This document shows positions 43,456 to 54,679 of a DNA stretch of 64,000 nucleotides, piece after piece. Position numbers and translations under genes: made by a program. The first letter of the stretch is position 1. Each line of letters begins with the position of its first letter. The notes beneath the pieces were generated by a model. It saw only the letters and a list, made by a program, of their open reading frames with translations, searched no databases and had not been told where the DNA came from. This DNA comes from Branchiostoma floridae (Eukaryota > Chordata > Leptocardii > Amphioxiformes > Branchiostomatidae), in contig NW_023365820.1 in NCBI RefSeq assembly GCF_000003815.2, forward strand, positions 350,753 to 414,752. Direction: 5' to 3'.

Positions 43456-46197
43456 AAGTATTTGTAAAGATGCCGTTGAAGAAGTCATTAGTTATTTATT
43501 AATACAGATGAAGGAATATCAAAAAGGTGACAATTTGAAAGGCGTCAACAAATACCTCCTCCGCTCAAAAGTTAAATGGATTGAGGAAGGAGAAAAAAAC
43601 ACAGCCTACTTTCTTCGACTTGAGAAGTCACGTGCCATACACAATGTTATTACAAGCCTCAGAACACCTGACGGTCACATAATAACAGATCAAAATAAAT
43701 TATTGGAACAACAAGTCGATTACTATAGAAAACTATACAGTAAAAACGACGATTTCGACATAGAAAGCTTTGATGACTTTATTACAGACGTGAATTTTCC
43801 GACGTTGTCTGACATGCAAAGTAAATCTTGTGAAGGGTTGTTTACTATGACGGAATGTACATCTGCTCTACGTAACATGACAAATTGCAGTCCCGGCCTA
43901 GATGGCCTTACTACTGACTTTTATAAAGTCTTTTGGAGCAGAATAGGATCTATGGTTTTGAACTCACTAAATGAGGGCTACACGAAGAACCAGCTTTCTT
44001 CCACTCAACGTAAAGGGGTTATATCCTTACTCTTTAAAGGGGGTGAACACCAAGATTTAAGTAGAGACCAGCTGTCTAACTGGCGACCTATCTCAATCAC
44101 AAATACGGACTACAAAATAGGTGCAAAGATATTAGCAAATAGATTACAGAACATTATCTCTCACATTGTTGGACCAGACCAAGTTGGATATATCAAGGGA
44201 CGTAGTATTTTGAATAACATACGAGCCATAGATGACATAATTTGCTTTACTAGAGATTCTAATGTTCCAGGTGCCATTCTCTTCTTAGATTACAGCAAAG
44301 CCTTTGATACTATTTCCAAAGACCTCATTATAAAAGTTCTTGAAAAGTTCAATTTCGGTTCAGATTTTGTTCAGTGGGTAAAGGTATACACTAATAATGC
44401 CCGTAGTTGTATCAATCATTGTGGTCATATCTCTGAATGGTTTGATCTGGGAAGAGGTGTACGTCAAGGATGTCCCTTGTCTTCTCTTCTGTTTATTCTA
44501 GCCACAGAGCTCTTTGCTCTTAAAGTCCGCCAGTCTTCCGAAATCAAAGGTATTACATTATCTGGGCTTGGCGACTCCGATGTTGAATCTCGAATTTTTC
44601 AATATGCAGATGATACTGAACTGATACTTGGTGACAAAATTTCTATTGATAGAAGTTTAGATATTATTAGACATTTTTCCGTTTTTTCTGGTCTAGTTTT
44701 GAATAAAGAAAAAACAGTAGCCATGTGGCTAGGCCCTTGGAGACACTGCTCTGAACAAGCTAGTGGGCTAAAATGGTGCACCACAGCAAAATGTTTAGGG
44801 ATTGTTTTCTCATCTGCATGTTGTGCCTCTGAAGTAGAAGTAAATTGGAGCAAAAAATACTGTAAGATGAAAAACATTTTATTATCTTGGGCTTCACGCA
44901 ACCTTAGTCTTATAGGAAAAATAACAGTGCTCAAAAACCTTGTAGCTTCACAACTGTCTTACAGTTTTGGTGCACTTATACCACCGGATAGCTTCTTAAA
45001 GGATGTTGATTTGATGTTTTACAGATTTATCTGGAAAAGAGATAGAGTAAAGCGTAATGTGATGGTTCAAGACTATTCAAAGGTAGGATTGAAAATGATA
45101 GATATAAGAATAATGCACAAATGTTGTTTATTACGATCGATAAAAAATTGTTATCCGGTAGTGAAACTCCTACTCCTACATGGAAGAAGATACAACTGTA
45201 TTATTTTAAGAAGTTAGGACCTGATCTTTGTATATTGAGACATAACTGCTCGGCAGTCCATGTGTCATCTAAAGATTCACTGTTGCCCTTACCTCTCTAT
45301 TACCGTAAACTCATACTTACTTGGTATGAAATGAAACCTGTACAGAATGTCAATGATATTGAGGTAAATCAAGTAAATTGGCAATTCTTATGGAACAATG
45401 CTTGTATAAGTTACAAGGGCAACATGCTTTATTTTAAGAAATGGATTAGACGACATATTCTTTATGTAAATGATATTGTGGATGATCAGGGTAACTTTAT
45501 ATCTTTTGATGATGTAAAAGCTATTGTTGGTAATGATGCACATGTATTACTACAGTATCATGCTTTAATCAATTCAATTCCCAAACAATGGAAAGGTGTT
45601 TCTCGATTAGACAACGAAGAATCTCCTAGTATCAAACTTTGTGGTAAAGACATCTTCTTTAAGAATTTCTGTATCATGCAATACCAAGCAGTCCCAGTCT
45701 CACAGAATTTCTGAGAGAAACGATTTCCTATGTACGATTTTCGTTCCATTTCTTGGCATGTACTATGGAAATCTCCCTTCTTGACCACTAAAGAACCCAA
45801 ACTTATTAGTTTGCAATGGAAGATCTTGCATAATATTTATCCGACCAAAATATTGTTGCATAAGATGAGAATTGTAGAAAATAATAAGTGTATTTTTTGC
45901 GATATTATAGAATATATAGAGCATTTTTTCTTTGACTGTAAAATTGTTAAACCATTATGGGATTATGTGGAAAGTTTGTTTAGTTATTCCATATCTCTCA
46001 CTGTACATGACATTATTTTTGGATACAACCCTCATATGTTAATCAAGTTTCGGTACATCAATGAACTGCTGCTAGTTGCGAAACTATCCATTGTAAAATA
46101 TAAGTCTACAGTGTCATCCCCGAATTCACTATGTCAAGATGCAGAAATCATTCTGAAAATTTTCAAATCAGAATGTATTCTTAGAAATATGATATAA
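43456..46197 (+). pseudogene. LINE ORF2 (reverse transcriptase and C-terminal zinc finger), broken
   Basis: The main frame, open from 43,456 with its first ATG at 43,508, runs to 45,217. It carries the polymerase blocks SPGLDGLTTDFYK, NWRPISITNTDYKIGAKILA, VGYIKGRSILNNIRAIDDII, LFLDYSKAFDTI, GVRQGCPLSSLLF and the catalytic FQYADDTELILG (about residues 363-374 from the ATG). A frameshift near 45,130-45,170 moves the C-terminal region to another frame (resuming KKLLSGSETPTPTWKKIQLY). That frame is cut by TGA at 45,712-45,714 but continues in the same frame to 46,197, through the zinc-finger-like CIFCDIIEYIEHFFFDC. WRPISITNTDYK is typical of the Tx1/L1 group. The shift and the stop make it inactive. 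Confidence 0.92.
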
Positions 46198-46275
46198 GCT
46201 ACACATTGTACAGCTTTCTGTGACATGTAATAAAGTGCCGTGACGAACACGGAATCAGGAAGAAAAAAAAAAAAA
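43456..46275 (+). mobile_element. 5'-truncated Tx1/L1-type LINE with poly(A) tail
   Basis: The element comprises an ORF2 remnant (43,456-46,197), a short 3' UTR with AATAAA (46,229-46,234) and a 13-bp poly(A) (46,262-46,274). The endonuclease half of ORF2 and any ORF1 are missing. No target-site duplication could be identified around it. It lies in the same orientation as the neuroligin-like gene, inside its presumed intron. Confidence 0.85.
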
Positions 46276-47033
46276 TACCTCCAAATTTTCGATTTCTCTT
46301 AAGTATAACCTGTTTTTATCAACTAGTAAAGATGTTTTTTTAATAGAAAAAGTCCTTTACGCATGCTAAACGAATGCTTTTCGTTTGCTTAAAGATCAGA
46401 TATCGTGCAGTGAGCTTTACATACACTGTTACAAACAATAACAACAATTGCAAATAGACGACGGCCATACAATGAACAATATCAAATTTTTTCGAGCCTA
46501 TATGACAAAATCAGAATATGAGGCAAGATGTAAAATAAAGACTGGAAAGACAAAAACGACACAAAGACGTAGAAAAATGCGTTTTTAACCTATGATACCA
46601 GTGCTACGTACAATTGCTCGGTCTCGAGGTGGTCGCAGAGAGGTCGTAGTGCTTTCGCAATGAAATCGTAAGTGAATTATATGTATGAAGCACATAAACT
46701 GTGATTGCTATTACACCGTATTTCTAGTGCGTTCCCGGGCTTGTCTTCGTAATGCAGTTATACCAATTTATTGGTCGCATTGAGTAATCAAACAATTAAG
46801 GCTTGTTCGCTGAACTGAACATAATATGTTCAAGGGATTCTGGTTACGCCGTCTTGGGGAATGGATGCATGAGTAGCTTATATTCTTCTAATTAAGTCTG
46901 TGACTTCATAACGATTAGGCAATGTTGATTTGATTATATGGATGACATTCTTTGCGAACCCCAAAACTAATGCGGGTGCGCGGAAGGGAAAAAACTTTGT
47001 CAAAAAGAAAGTTTGCTTTCATATAAAAGGTGG
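46276..47033. other. No gene seen
   Basis: Intergenic or intronic sequence between the LINE poly(A) tail and the MITE at 47.0 kb, with no supported frame or identified repeat. Confidence 0.4.
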
Positions 47034-47036
47034 TTA

Positions 47037-47265
47037 TACCCCTGTCACATTATCCACGATCTTCGGGCGTATCGATGGAAGATCGGCCATATTTAAGATC
47101 GATAGAGGGTTGCGCTTTTTTTTCACCTTGAAACCGTCTCTGACACATATAAGCCATACTTTGTATCTTGTGTAATTCTTGTGCAATAACGTTATTATAA
47201 GCGAGGCTCGAGCGGTTGCCGCAGAATCGTCGTCCAATCGATTTTCGCCAAATGTGACAGGGGTA
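47037..47265. mobile_element. TTA-flanked MITE (TACCCCTGTCACAT ends)
   Basis: TTA on both sides (47,034-47,036 and 47,266-47,268). The inverted ends are TACCCCTGTCACATT / AAATGTGACAGGGGTA, with a subterminal inverted motif around ATCGAT..G / ATCGATT. The 3-bp TTA duplication points to PIF/Harbinger. Confidence 0.8.
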
Positions 47266-47597
47266 TTAGGAAGGTCGAAGACTCTTAAGATACACTCAGA
47301 CTATGGTATAGCCGACAATGTAGTCTTCATTTTCTTTTCTTTTACACTTTGTAATTCTACGACATAAGTATCTGATCCCCGATATCTTTGTACAATTCTA
47401 TGCATATATTTTCTAATTTTGTATGCTATCCCAGGATCTCCATAAAAAGCAGTGTTAGTCACTGATGTGAGCTTACCCTGGTAAAAGAACACAGAAATAA
47501 ATAGATATAAATTCTGCAGCTGCTTTATACGAAATAATTCTAATTTCATCTTTTTACTTATATGGAAACAAGTGAAAACGATGCGCGCCGGATGTTA

Positions 47598-47906
47598 AGG
47601 TGGGGTCACACGTGCGTATATATTTCAGTCCGTATGAGGCGCGCATGGGAGTATTTGCCTCCACCAGGCTCCACAGGTCGTTGTAAAAATAATAGAAATT
47701 TGACAAACGTAAACAGGTAACATGTCAGCGAAGTTAGCTGGGTCGCTAACCATACTTCTCGGTCAGCTAACTCATCTGGCATGTTATGTATCTATATTTG
47801 TCCAATTTGTACTATTTTTCCCGCGACCTATGGAGCCTGGTAGAGACTAAGAGCGTTATACGCACCTCAAACGGACTTGAATATATACGCATGTGTGACC
47901 CCACCT
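47598..47906. mobile_element. TTA-flanked MITE (AGGTGGGGTCACACG ends)
   Basis: TTA on both sides (47,595-47,597 and 47,907-47,909). The inverted ends AGGTGGGGTCACACGTGCGT and ACGCATGTGTGACCCCACCT are followed inward by ATATAT..CAGTCCG / CGGACTTGAATATAT. The centre is a second palindrome (AACATGTCAGCGAAGTTAGC .. AGCTAACTCATCTGGCATGT). PIF/Harbinger-like by its TTA duplication. Confidence 0.85.
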
Positions 47907-47909
47907 TTA

Positions 47910-49784
47910 TCTATACAAATGAATTGACATGGCCCTATAAGAAAATCCCCGTATCCAACTGTCATGCTACTGACAGGTACGCTGAAATCAGAATCTTGTT
48001 CGGAATACGTCATTGATTGACATCTATCAATTTACGGCCCCGTCACCTTCTTGGATCTGATTTGTTATGGATTTTATTGTATACATAAATCAGATTGATG
48101 TGAACGTTACATATATCGATACTATAAATTTTGTGCCAAATCAATATTTTGTCAGGTTTTGTAGGTGATTCACATGGCAACCACATACTGTAACAGTGTA
48201 ACTCTCGTAGATAGTTTCATCTAGTTGGTAGATAGATTTAACAACGTTTTCTTGATATGTACAAAATTTGTTTAAAAGAAACTGTCTGCGTACATAATTA
48301 TAAAATTTCTTATACATCGGGATGGATTGATAATCGTCAAATGCATAACAAATACCCAGGGGAATAATGCATTCTACGGCATACTCGATCACTATCTTGA
48401 CGAGTACACGACGCCAATGCTTTTCAAAAATCTACAAATACACTTTTTCACTAACTACATGTTCCGTCGAAACAGGGTTGTGTTTCCTCCATAATGCCTT
48501 CCAACATGGAGGGGACACGAAATGAAGTTCCCCTTGCAAAGAAAGTGAAAAGGTCTCGTCAAAAAGACTGAAACTAGAATTTTGACCCTCGTTTTAGGAT
48601 TAAAGGGCACATTTTCCAGATACGACTTTGTTGTCCTCCGAATATGAAGAAAGTTGAACCTCTCTGTACATTGATACAGAAATTCCTAACTTGCCCATGT
48701 AAGTTATTGTATGAGATAAGCAAATACGTAAGAGTACAGTGGGCTCTGTTATACAACGTATGTAAATTTAGTACGCTCACCCCAACAAGATAAATTGCCG
48801 TTACGTTTTGGAAAACTTTGCTGCTACAGCCATCTCTTTAATTCATCTCACGATTTCCTGGTATGTCGTTCCTTTACCTCTGTCAAAAGGACGATAGGGT
48901 GCACCGAGAAGGATCGCAACCTCCATCTGTACCAAGAAAAGTGTAGACTCTCGTATTGGAATGATAGATATGGCTGTCTACGGATCTTCAAATTGACGAG
49001 TAATGATTCATCCTTGTCTACAGGGTTTGACCCACAAGAAGGATGTCTTAAGCACACGCAAGAGAAGACTATCAATGAGAGGGCTATCAAATCTCACGTA
49101 ATGTACTACAAAATACAAAACCTACTGGGAGTTTTCTTCCTGTTTTAAACTTGAATTTCCCTCCTACTAGAAGATGATTTTATACTACTCAGTATCTCAG
49201 CATGTCTAAAGTGCCATTTAACTGGATAATGGAAACGAAAATGATTGGGTATCTAATTGGGCTGGAAGTTCGTTTGGAAACATTCCAGGATTTTCTCAAG
49301 CGTGGAAAGGCGAAATATTATCGAACGGATCCTAGCTATTTTTTTCCTAACAATCTGGAAAGCTATCCTACCTAAGTATTTAATAAAAGAGCCATGCGTA
49401 CATCGTTATTGTGAGGATTCTACGCCGTAGAATCGGAAAGGAAAACATCTAAAAAAACTGGCATATTCTACTTTTCAGAACTTACCCTACCCCTAAAACT
49501 CTAGAATGAGGTAGTCAGATATATTTTAATGAATCAATGCATGAATGAAGACCCTTATTATACCGACTTTTCAAAAGTGGTTTCCAAAATGTCTACTATT
49601 CGTATAATCTACTGGATGACTACACAATAGAGTAATCATAAACATCAAAATCCAAGTTTACCTTAAGCTGCTGTATTTGCTGAAAACAAAATCGTTGATT
49701 TCCTACAAAATTTTCGAGTGGATACGAAAACTAAAGGTCATTAATTTGATTCCTTGCATTCCTAGCTGGACGTTTTGTACATGT
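47910..49784. other. No supported gene
   Basis: The longest frame is 117 codons (48,795-49,148, +), with an antisense frame of 80 codons. It has no recognised domain, no good start context and no splice signals I would trust. Confidence 0.35.
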
Positions 49785-49950
49785 CCTTGGGAAGGTCACT
49801 TCACATGACTTTCCTCACTCCACCCAGGTGTGAAAATGGAAAGGAGAGGTATCGGCTCGGCCTCCAAATTACGTGCCCTGGACACAATGGCTAACAACCC
49901 GATGCTCCAATTACTTTCAAAATGCTATGAGACAACCTTTACTTCCATAA
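49785..49950 (+). mobile_element. SINE-1 middle and 3' body
   Basis: CTTGGGAAGGTCACTTCACA, GACTTTCCTCACTCCACCCA and GGTGTGAAAATGG correspond to the middle of the SINE at 60.3 kb (reverse strand there). The continuation AGGAGAGGTATCGGCTCGGC, TACGTGCCCTGGACACAATG, GCTATGAGACAACCTTTACTT corresponds to the tails at 15.7 and 54.3 kb. This copy therefore joins the two halves of the family. Confidence 0.65.
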
Positions 49951-50632
49951 CAAAACTAAAAATATGCTATTTGTATTTGTACAGCTAAGACTATATCTAT
50001 ATAAGAAACAAGATAGCAGTTACCGGACTGTAGTGAAGTATTACACAGAAGTGTGCTTGCATACTAATACCTTCGTCCAACATGTCCCCAGATTCTCACA
50101 AATTCATCTTTCTCTCAAAGGCTTTAATCTTTTAACAAGATGGATTTCAGCATAATGGAAAAACCCAATTACTTATTAGAACTCGCTAGCGATCTACTCA
50201 AACACGTACTTAGTCAATGGCCATAAATGAAATGCATCTACGGCTAACTCTATATGCATGGAGTTTTCTTTTTCGATGTAATGATGTAATGATGAAGATT
50301 TATGTTCTCGAAAACATTATGCAAGACATGGTCCCAACAGTCTGATAAAGCTAGGCCATATATTTTCCATGGGTACCTTTGCGTTTGAAAGCCATGTATC
50401 TTCGTCGGGACACGGCGTTGCATAGAAAGTGGTTGGCAAACGCCCAACTCGTTGGCTTCGGCAAACATTGCCGTGACTTTTTTGCCAAGGTAATATTAGG
50501 TGGCCACGCCTAATGCGCTACAGTAGACGACCTTCTTTGTTTTGGTAGAACCCCCAATCGTTGGCTACATACGCAGAATCTGTAACAAGCACTTATATGA
50601 GCACCCATGTAACCGTTTGAAATGACGTATGC
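49951..50632. other. No gene seen
   Basis: A short ATGATGTAATGATGAAG simple repeat at about 50,278-50,296. Otherwise unremarkable. Confidence 0.35.
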
Positions 50633-50635
50633 TTA

Positions 50636-50857
50636 TAACCTAACCCCTTTTTACTAGGACGGCGCTCTCGCCGCGCTCTCTCTGCGTCCTAAAATTTGAC
50701 AAATTGCTCAACAAACTCTATAAAAAACTAACATTTTTACACTTTGTGTGTTTTGTTATCTTCTCAGTCACACTTTTACATTTTACATGATATACCCAGT
50801 GTTAAAGCGAAGGTTACACATACCCTATTCAGGTCACCATCTAGTGTAAAGGGGGCC
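50636..50857. mobile_element. PIF/Harbinger-like MITE, copy 3 (inverted)
   Basis: The element reads ACCCCTTTTTACTAGGACGG at the left and CTAGTGTAAAGGGGGCC at the right, i.e. the reverse of the copies at 18.6 and 29.6 kb, with TTA on both sides (50,633-50,635 and 50,858-50,860). The interior shares TTTGTTATCTTCTCAGTCAC and AAGCGAAGGTTACACAT. The outermost left bases are disturbed by a few extra nucleotides. Confidence 0.7.
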
Positions 50858-50860
50858 TTA

Positions 50861-51556
50861 CCGAGTGACTAACTCGAGATGGTACACCCAGTTACTCGTA
50901 AAAACGTTGATATTATCTATTTGTAGATTTGTGGTCTTACAGTCTTTGATAATATGATTCTATACGTCATGCATGGCTATATTACGATTTATTTAAGGAT
51001 ATAGCGATACTTAGTTTAAATAATCGTTAAGGTTCCGTTGAGACGTACCATTTATCAATGAACAGTATATCGGACTCGCTGTACATTTAGCTGATTTCCT
51101 TTGGCATCCCCCCGAATTACCTACATTTCCTCTTTTGAGTGCACTACTTTGTTTTCAAATAGCAGACATAAATCAATCCGCGATATGGCTATTGACACTC
51201 ACATGTGAGCCCCACCAGGGTGCGCTTTGCAGTAATATTGGACATTGATTCTTCCGCGCGAAAGCCTGGACCTCCTGTGTAAGCCTTTACAGCATGGCAG
51301 AAGAAAAAACTTTGATTATCAGGATTTCTAAGTGCACCGTACATCGTCGCTTCACGAGCCGGACATGTCTTTACACGCTGAGCTTATTTGATTAGTTTTT
51401 GCCCCCTAAAACAGTTCGTGGTCGTAAGGGTTCTAATATGAGCACGCGGCGCGCTGTTAATCTCTGTTGATAGGCAATCGATTTTCTCCAACGACCAAGC
51501 CAGTGTATGAATTCTCAAGCTGGAACACGTTGAGAGTGTATTACTGGCTTGGAAAG
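50861..51556. other. No gene seen
   Basis: Ordinary AT-rich sequence between a MITE and a SINE, with only short, unsupported frames. Confidence 0.35.
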
Positions 51557-52055
51557 GGATGTCCCTATAGCTCAACTGGTAGCAGCAGCAGAGTTGAGCA
51601 CCTGGTTGCAGATAGTTGGTATCTGGGAGTCTCTGGTTCAATCCTGGGTAGAGCATCTCGGTTGAGGCTGCGCCCGTCTTTCGGAAGGGACGTAAAATGG
51701 GATCCAGGGTTCGAGGAGGTGCCTCGATCACGTTGATGGTGAAGGACTAGCAACCCGCTCTCTGTAGAAATGTGATGATGGCTGTTTCTTCGTATCCGAA
51801 GATCAATGGTAGGCAGACAAGGTTGATTAGACGACCAGTCTGTCTGGCCTGCACGTGACTTTTTAAGGTGAAGGAGGGGTGTGCACTCCCTTCTCCACCC
51901 TCTCGTCTACTGGCGCACTAAGTCCTACAAGGACAGAACTGTTTGCCACGTAAGACGTCCCCAGCAGATGCAGGTTTATTATTTGGAGTTTCCGTCTCCT
52001 AGGAGGACTTCCGACCAAGGATGTAAGGGGTTCCTCCTACCCCTGATCGCGCAAC
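51557..52055 (+). mobile_element. SINE-2: tRNA-derived SINE with a long body
   Basis: The head GATGTCCCTATAGCTCAACT holds the A box TAGCTCAACTGG (51,568-51,579) and the B box GGTTCAATCC (51,635-51,644), spaced as in a tRNA with a long variable region. These would drive RNA polymerase III transcription. The body begins GCGCCCGTCTTTCGGAAGGG then ACGTAAAAT, a motif of a type conserved in the central domain of SINEs from many animals. It continues through TGGCCTGCACGTGACTTTTT and a GGAGGACTTCCG block. The 3' boundary is uncertain. Overlapping frames on both strands are not genes. A second head lies at 13.1 kb. Confidence 0.65.
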
Positions 52056-53294
52056 TCGTAGAAATGTACCTTCTTTTAAAACAGCAGGAGCACATGCTTC
52101 ATTTTGTGCCACTGAGAACTGAAAGGGTATGAATGAACAGACACACTCAAGGCGGCACATTTGTTGACATTAAAGAACATTGGAATAGATATTTCATTGT
52201 CCAAATACAAACGTTCAATATGGATGAAAACGGAAATTTACTACATTATATGTACGTAATTGTTTGTATGAAGTCCAGGAAGATTAGGTGCGTGCCCCGT
52301 AGCACGTCACTAATGGATTTTCTAATAAAGTCTCAAAGTCTTTAAATCTAACATTCAGGGCTAGACCGGTAATGTTTGTGTTGCGGCTTGTTCTAAATCT
52401 AATAAAAATATAAGAATACTTAATGCTTTTTTTCATTTCGAAGCACTAATAGGGTGTTTTACATCAATCGCATGCTAGGCCCTAGGAAAGTTTTTGTTTG
52501 ACGTACCGAATCGACCCTAGCAAAGACCTGCCGACAATCCTTTTTTTTTGTCGATCGCTGGCAAACGTAACATTTACGATCTTAGTGTTGAAATGGTTGG
52601 ACAATAAAGTTTTATTTCAACTTTTGGACAATAATTGTTTTAAAAACTGTTTTTTCGCATTCCTATTGCACAATAGATTGTACAACGTACATAATGATAA
52701 ATTAAAATATGATCTTAAACAAAATAGTAGCCTGGTGTATTGTATTTTTAAATTGTGAAACTTTAGGTCTTTGATCAATGCGGCTAAAAGCTTTGAAGAA
52801 AACAATTCTTGGTTCGCAAGCTGGGCAAATCAATTTTCCTAAGCCTTACCCTAGTCGGTTCTTAAAAAGACTTTTTCGCATTTATGAAGTAGGGAATAAC
52901 AATATAATCAATTATTACTTCTGCATATGTACAATAGTGAAATTGTTGCTGTTGTTGAGTGTTGAAAGATAGTGCAGAATGAAATATTGGCCCCTTTAGG
53001 AAACTGCATCTATTTACATGTCTATTATCTTCTGTTTCTTCAGCATGACATCTGTCAACCAGTTATGTCTCTGTTGTCGTTGTGTTTTGACCGGTCAAAC
53101 CCATCAGCATATATCTCTTAAGCGGCCATTTAGGTCATTGTTTGCAATTCGCGAGTAAAGAGCGTAAGTATATTAAGGCTTCCTTTCCACCAGACACTGA
53201 ACGCTGAATGACAGTACTAAAGCGTTACTCTTCTGATTTTATAAGTGGGATATGATGCAACAAGTACACGTTTGAATAAAGAAACAATATAATT
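52056..53294. other. No gene seen
   Basis: AT-rich with short frames. CTTCCTTTCCACCAGACACTGA near 53,180 resembles an isolated end of the TTTCCACTAG MITE family but cannot be paired. Confidence 0.35.
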
Positions 53295-53298
53295 TTAA

Positions 53299-53733
53299 CC
53301 CATTCAGACGGGGGGGGGGGGCTTTTGAGGCCTGCGCCAACTTTGATGTCCTATAACGCCAGAACGGCTTACGCTAGCGCCACCTATTTTGATGAGTTTT
53401 CCTAAAATATTGTTGGCAACCATCTGCACTTTCTGTTACATTTTTTTAGCAAAACTTGAAGTTTTCTGAGAATCCCTTTTTTCATGGGTCCGGCCATTAC
53501 AATCAAATTAATGACGTCATAATTACGTCAGATTACGTCATCGTAACGTCAAACGTCTTATACCTGTCAGAGATTATGTCTTTATCATTTCCTTAAAATT
53601 TGGTGGCCGCACGACACGTCGTTCAAGAGTTATAGGACTTAGAAATGGAGGGCCTCAAAAGAAAACCCCCAGCCCCCCTCCACCCACACCAAACCCGTCC
53701 AGGAATGATAAAAAAAGCCCGGTCTGAATAGGG
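53299..53733 (+). mobile_element. piggyBac-like MITE, copy 3 (internally deleted)
   Basis: TTAA on both sides (53,295-53,298 and 53,734-53,737). The left end CCCATTCAGACGGGG is missing one T relative to copy 2, and the right end CCCGGTCTGAATAGGG is intact. The first 120 bp and last 300 bp are colinear with copy 2 (CCTGCGCCAACTTTGATGTC; TGACGTCATAATTACGTCAG), and the middle half is missing. Confidence 0.85.
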
Positions 53734-53814
53734 TTAAAAAGACTGTTAAGAATCCGTTCTTCTTCTGTATATATGATATCCGAATCTTGTCATACTACCG
53801 ATCTTTGTGCCTGT

Positions 53815-54250
53815 GGGAAATCAAATCAAACTTTATTTTAAAAAAAATTCAGACTGAATTGTGCCAATTGTACAAATAAATTCCAACAAGTTAAAACTGC
53901 AAATTCACTGGCAATTAAAATCAGAAGATAGGTGGAATACATTTTTTTAAAACCATTTCGTGTATCAGTTAAAATCTCTTCACGACGTACATTCTGACAC
54001 AACAACATCAAAACAACATGTATACATGGGACTCAGTCTAGTAAGTCTCTCGCTGCCCTCGCCACAAACGAGTTCCTGTGCCTCTCCGTACGGCTGACTG
54101 GCAGTTTATACGTGTTTCTATGTCTCAGTTCATATCGTGGTTCCTCAGTTGGTTGAAAGAAGACTTGACACGGGTGTGAGGGGTCTTTCAGAATCCTTGA
54201 CACAAATTTCCTCGCTCCACCAAAGGTAACAATAGCTATATGGATTCTGA
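53815..54250 (-). mobile_element. 3' end of an L2/CR1-like LINE
   Basis: On the minus strand an open RT C-terminus (54,245-54,033) is followed by about 200 bp of AT-rich 3' UTR that ends AAATAAAGTTTGATTTGATT, a typical short-repeat LINE 3' end. The upstream part of the element is missing. A SINE body begins just beyond it. Confidence 0.65.
54033..54245 (-). pseudogene. Non-LTR reverse transcriptase C-terminus (truncated)
   Basis: The minus-strand frame reads FGGARKFVSRILKDPSHPCQ, then EPRYELRHRNTYKLPVSRTE and RHRNSFVARAARDLLD, ending TGA (54,035-54,033). The pattern R-x-x-R..Y..P..R-T-x-R-H-x-x-S-F-x-x-A-A-x-x-L-L is the standard last segment of CR1/L2/Rex-type ORF2 proteins. No palm domain remains, so it is a dead 5'-truncated copy. 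Confidence 0.7.
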
Positions 54251-54261
54251 TGGAAAGGCGA

Positions 54262-54380
54262 ACGACGTTGAAAGGGAGGTATGAATTCCACCTTCCAATA
54301 CTGTACCCTTGATGCAGTGGATAACGACTTGTCGGCCATACGCCCCGAAAAAAGACTATGAGACTACTCCACCTTTAAGT
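54262..54380 (+). mobile_element. SINE-1 3' body fragment
   Basis: GAAAGGGAGGTATGAATTCC, ACCTTCCAATACTGTACCCT, TGATGCAGTGGATAACGACT and ACTATGAGACTACTCCACCT match the tails at 15.7 and 49.8 kb. Confidence 0.6.
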
Positions 54381-54679
54381 TTATCTTTTATGATTTTACA
54401 TGTGAATGAAGAACAGTTTCTTATAGTCCCCAAAAAATAGGTCCCTGAAAAAAATTAGAATAAAAATGTCCATATTCTCCTCAAATATGCATTTTTCTAG
54501 AATAAATGGACAATCCGCAGCATCAGTAGATTTATTAAACCCAATCTGTTGTTCATGAGCTTCTTCCAATAATGGAATTGAGATGTTGAAGTACGTGTCT
54601 ATGGCACACAAATCGGTCAGGTGAGATTAGTCTGCCCAATGAATTAGGGGATGTATAATTGTCTAAGTAGACATGTGAC

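Noticed and set aside
44599-44934. 111-codon antisense frame in the LINE
   Set aside because: It is the shadow of the reverse-transcriptase frame on the opposite strand.
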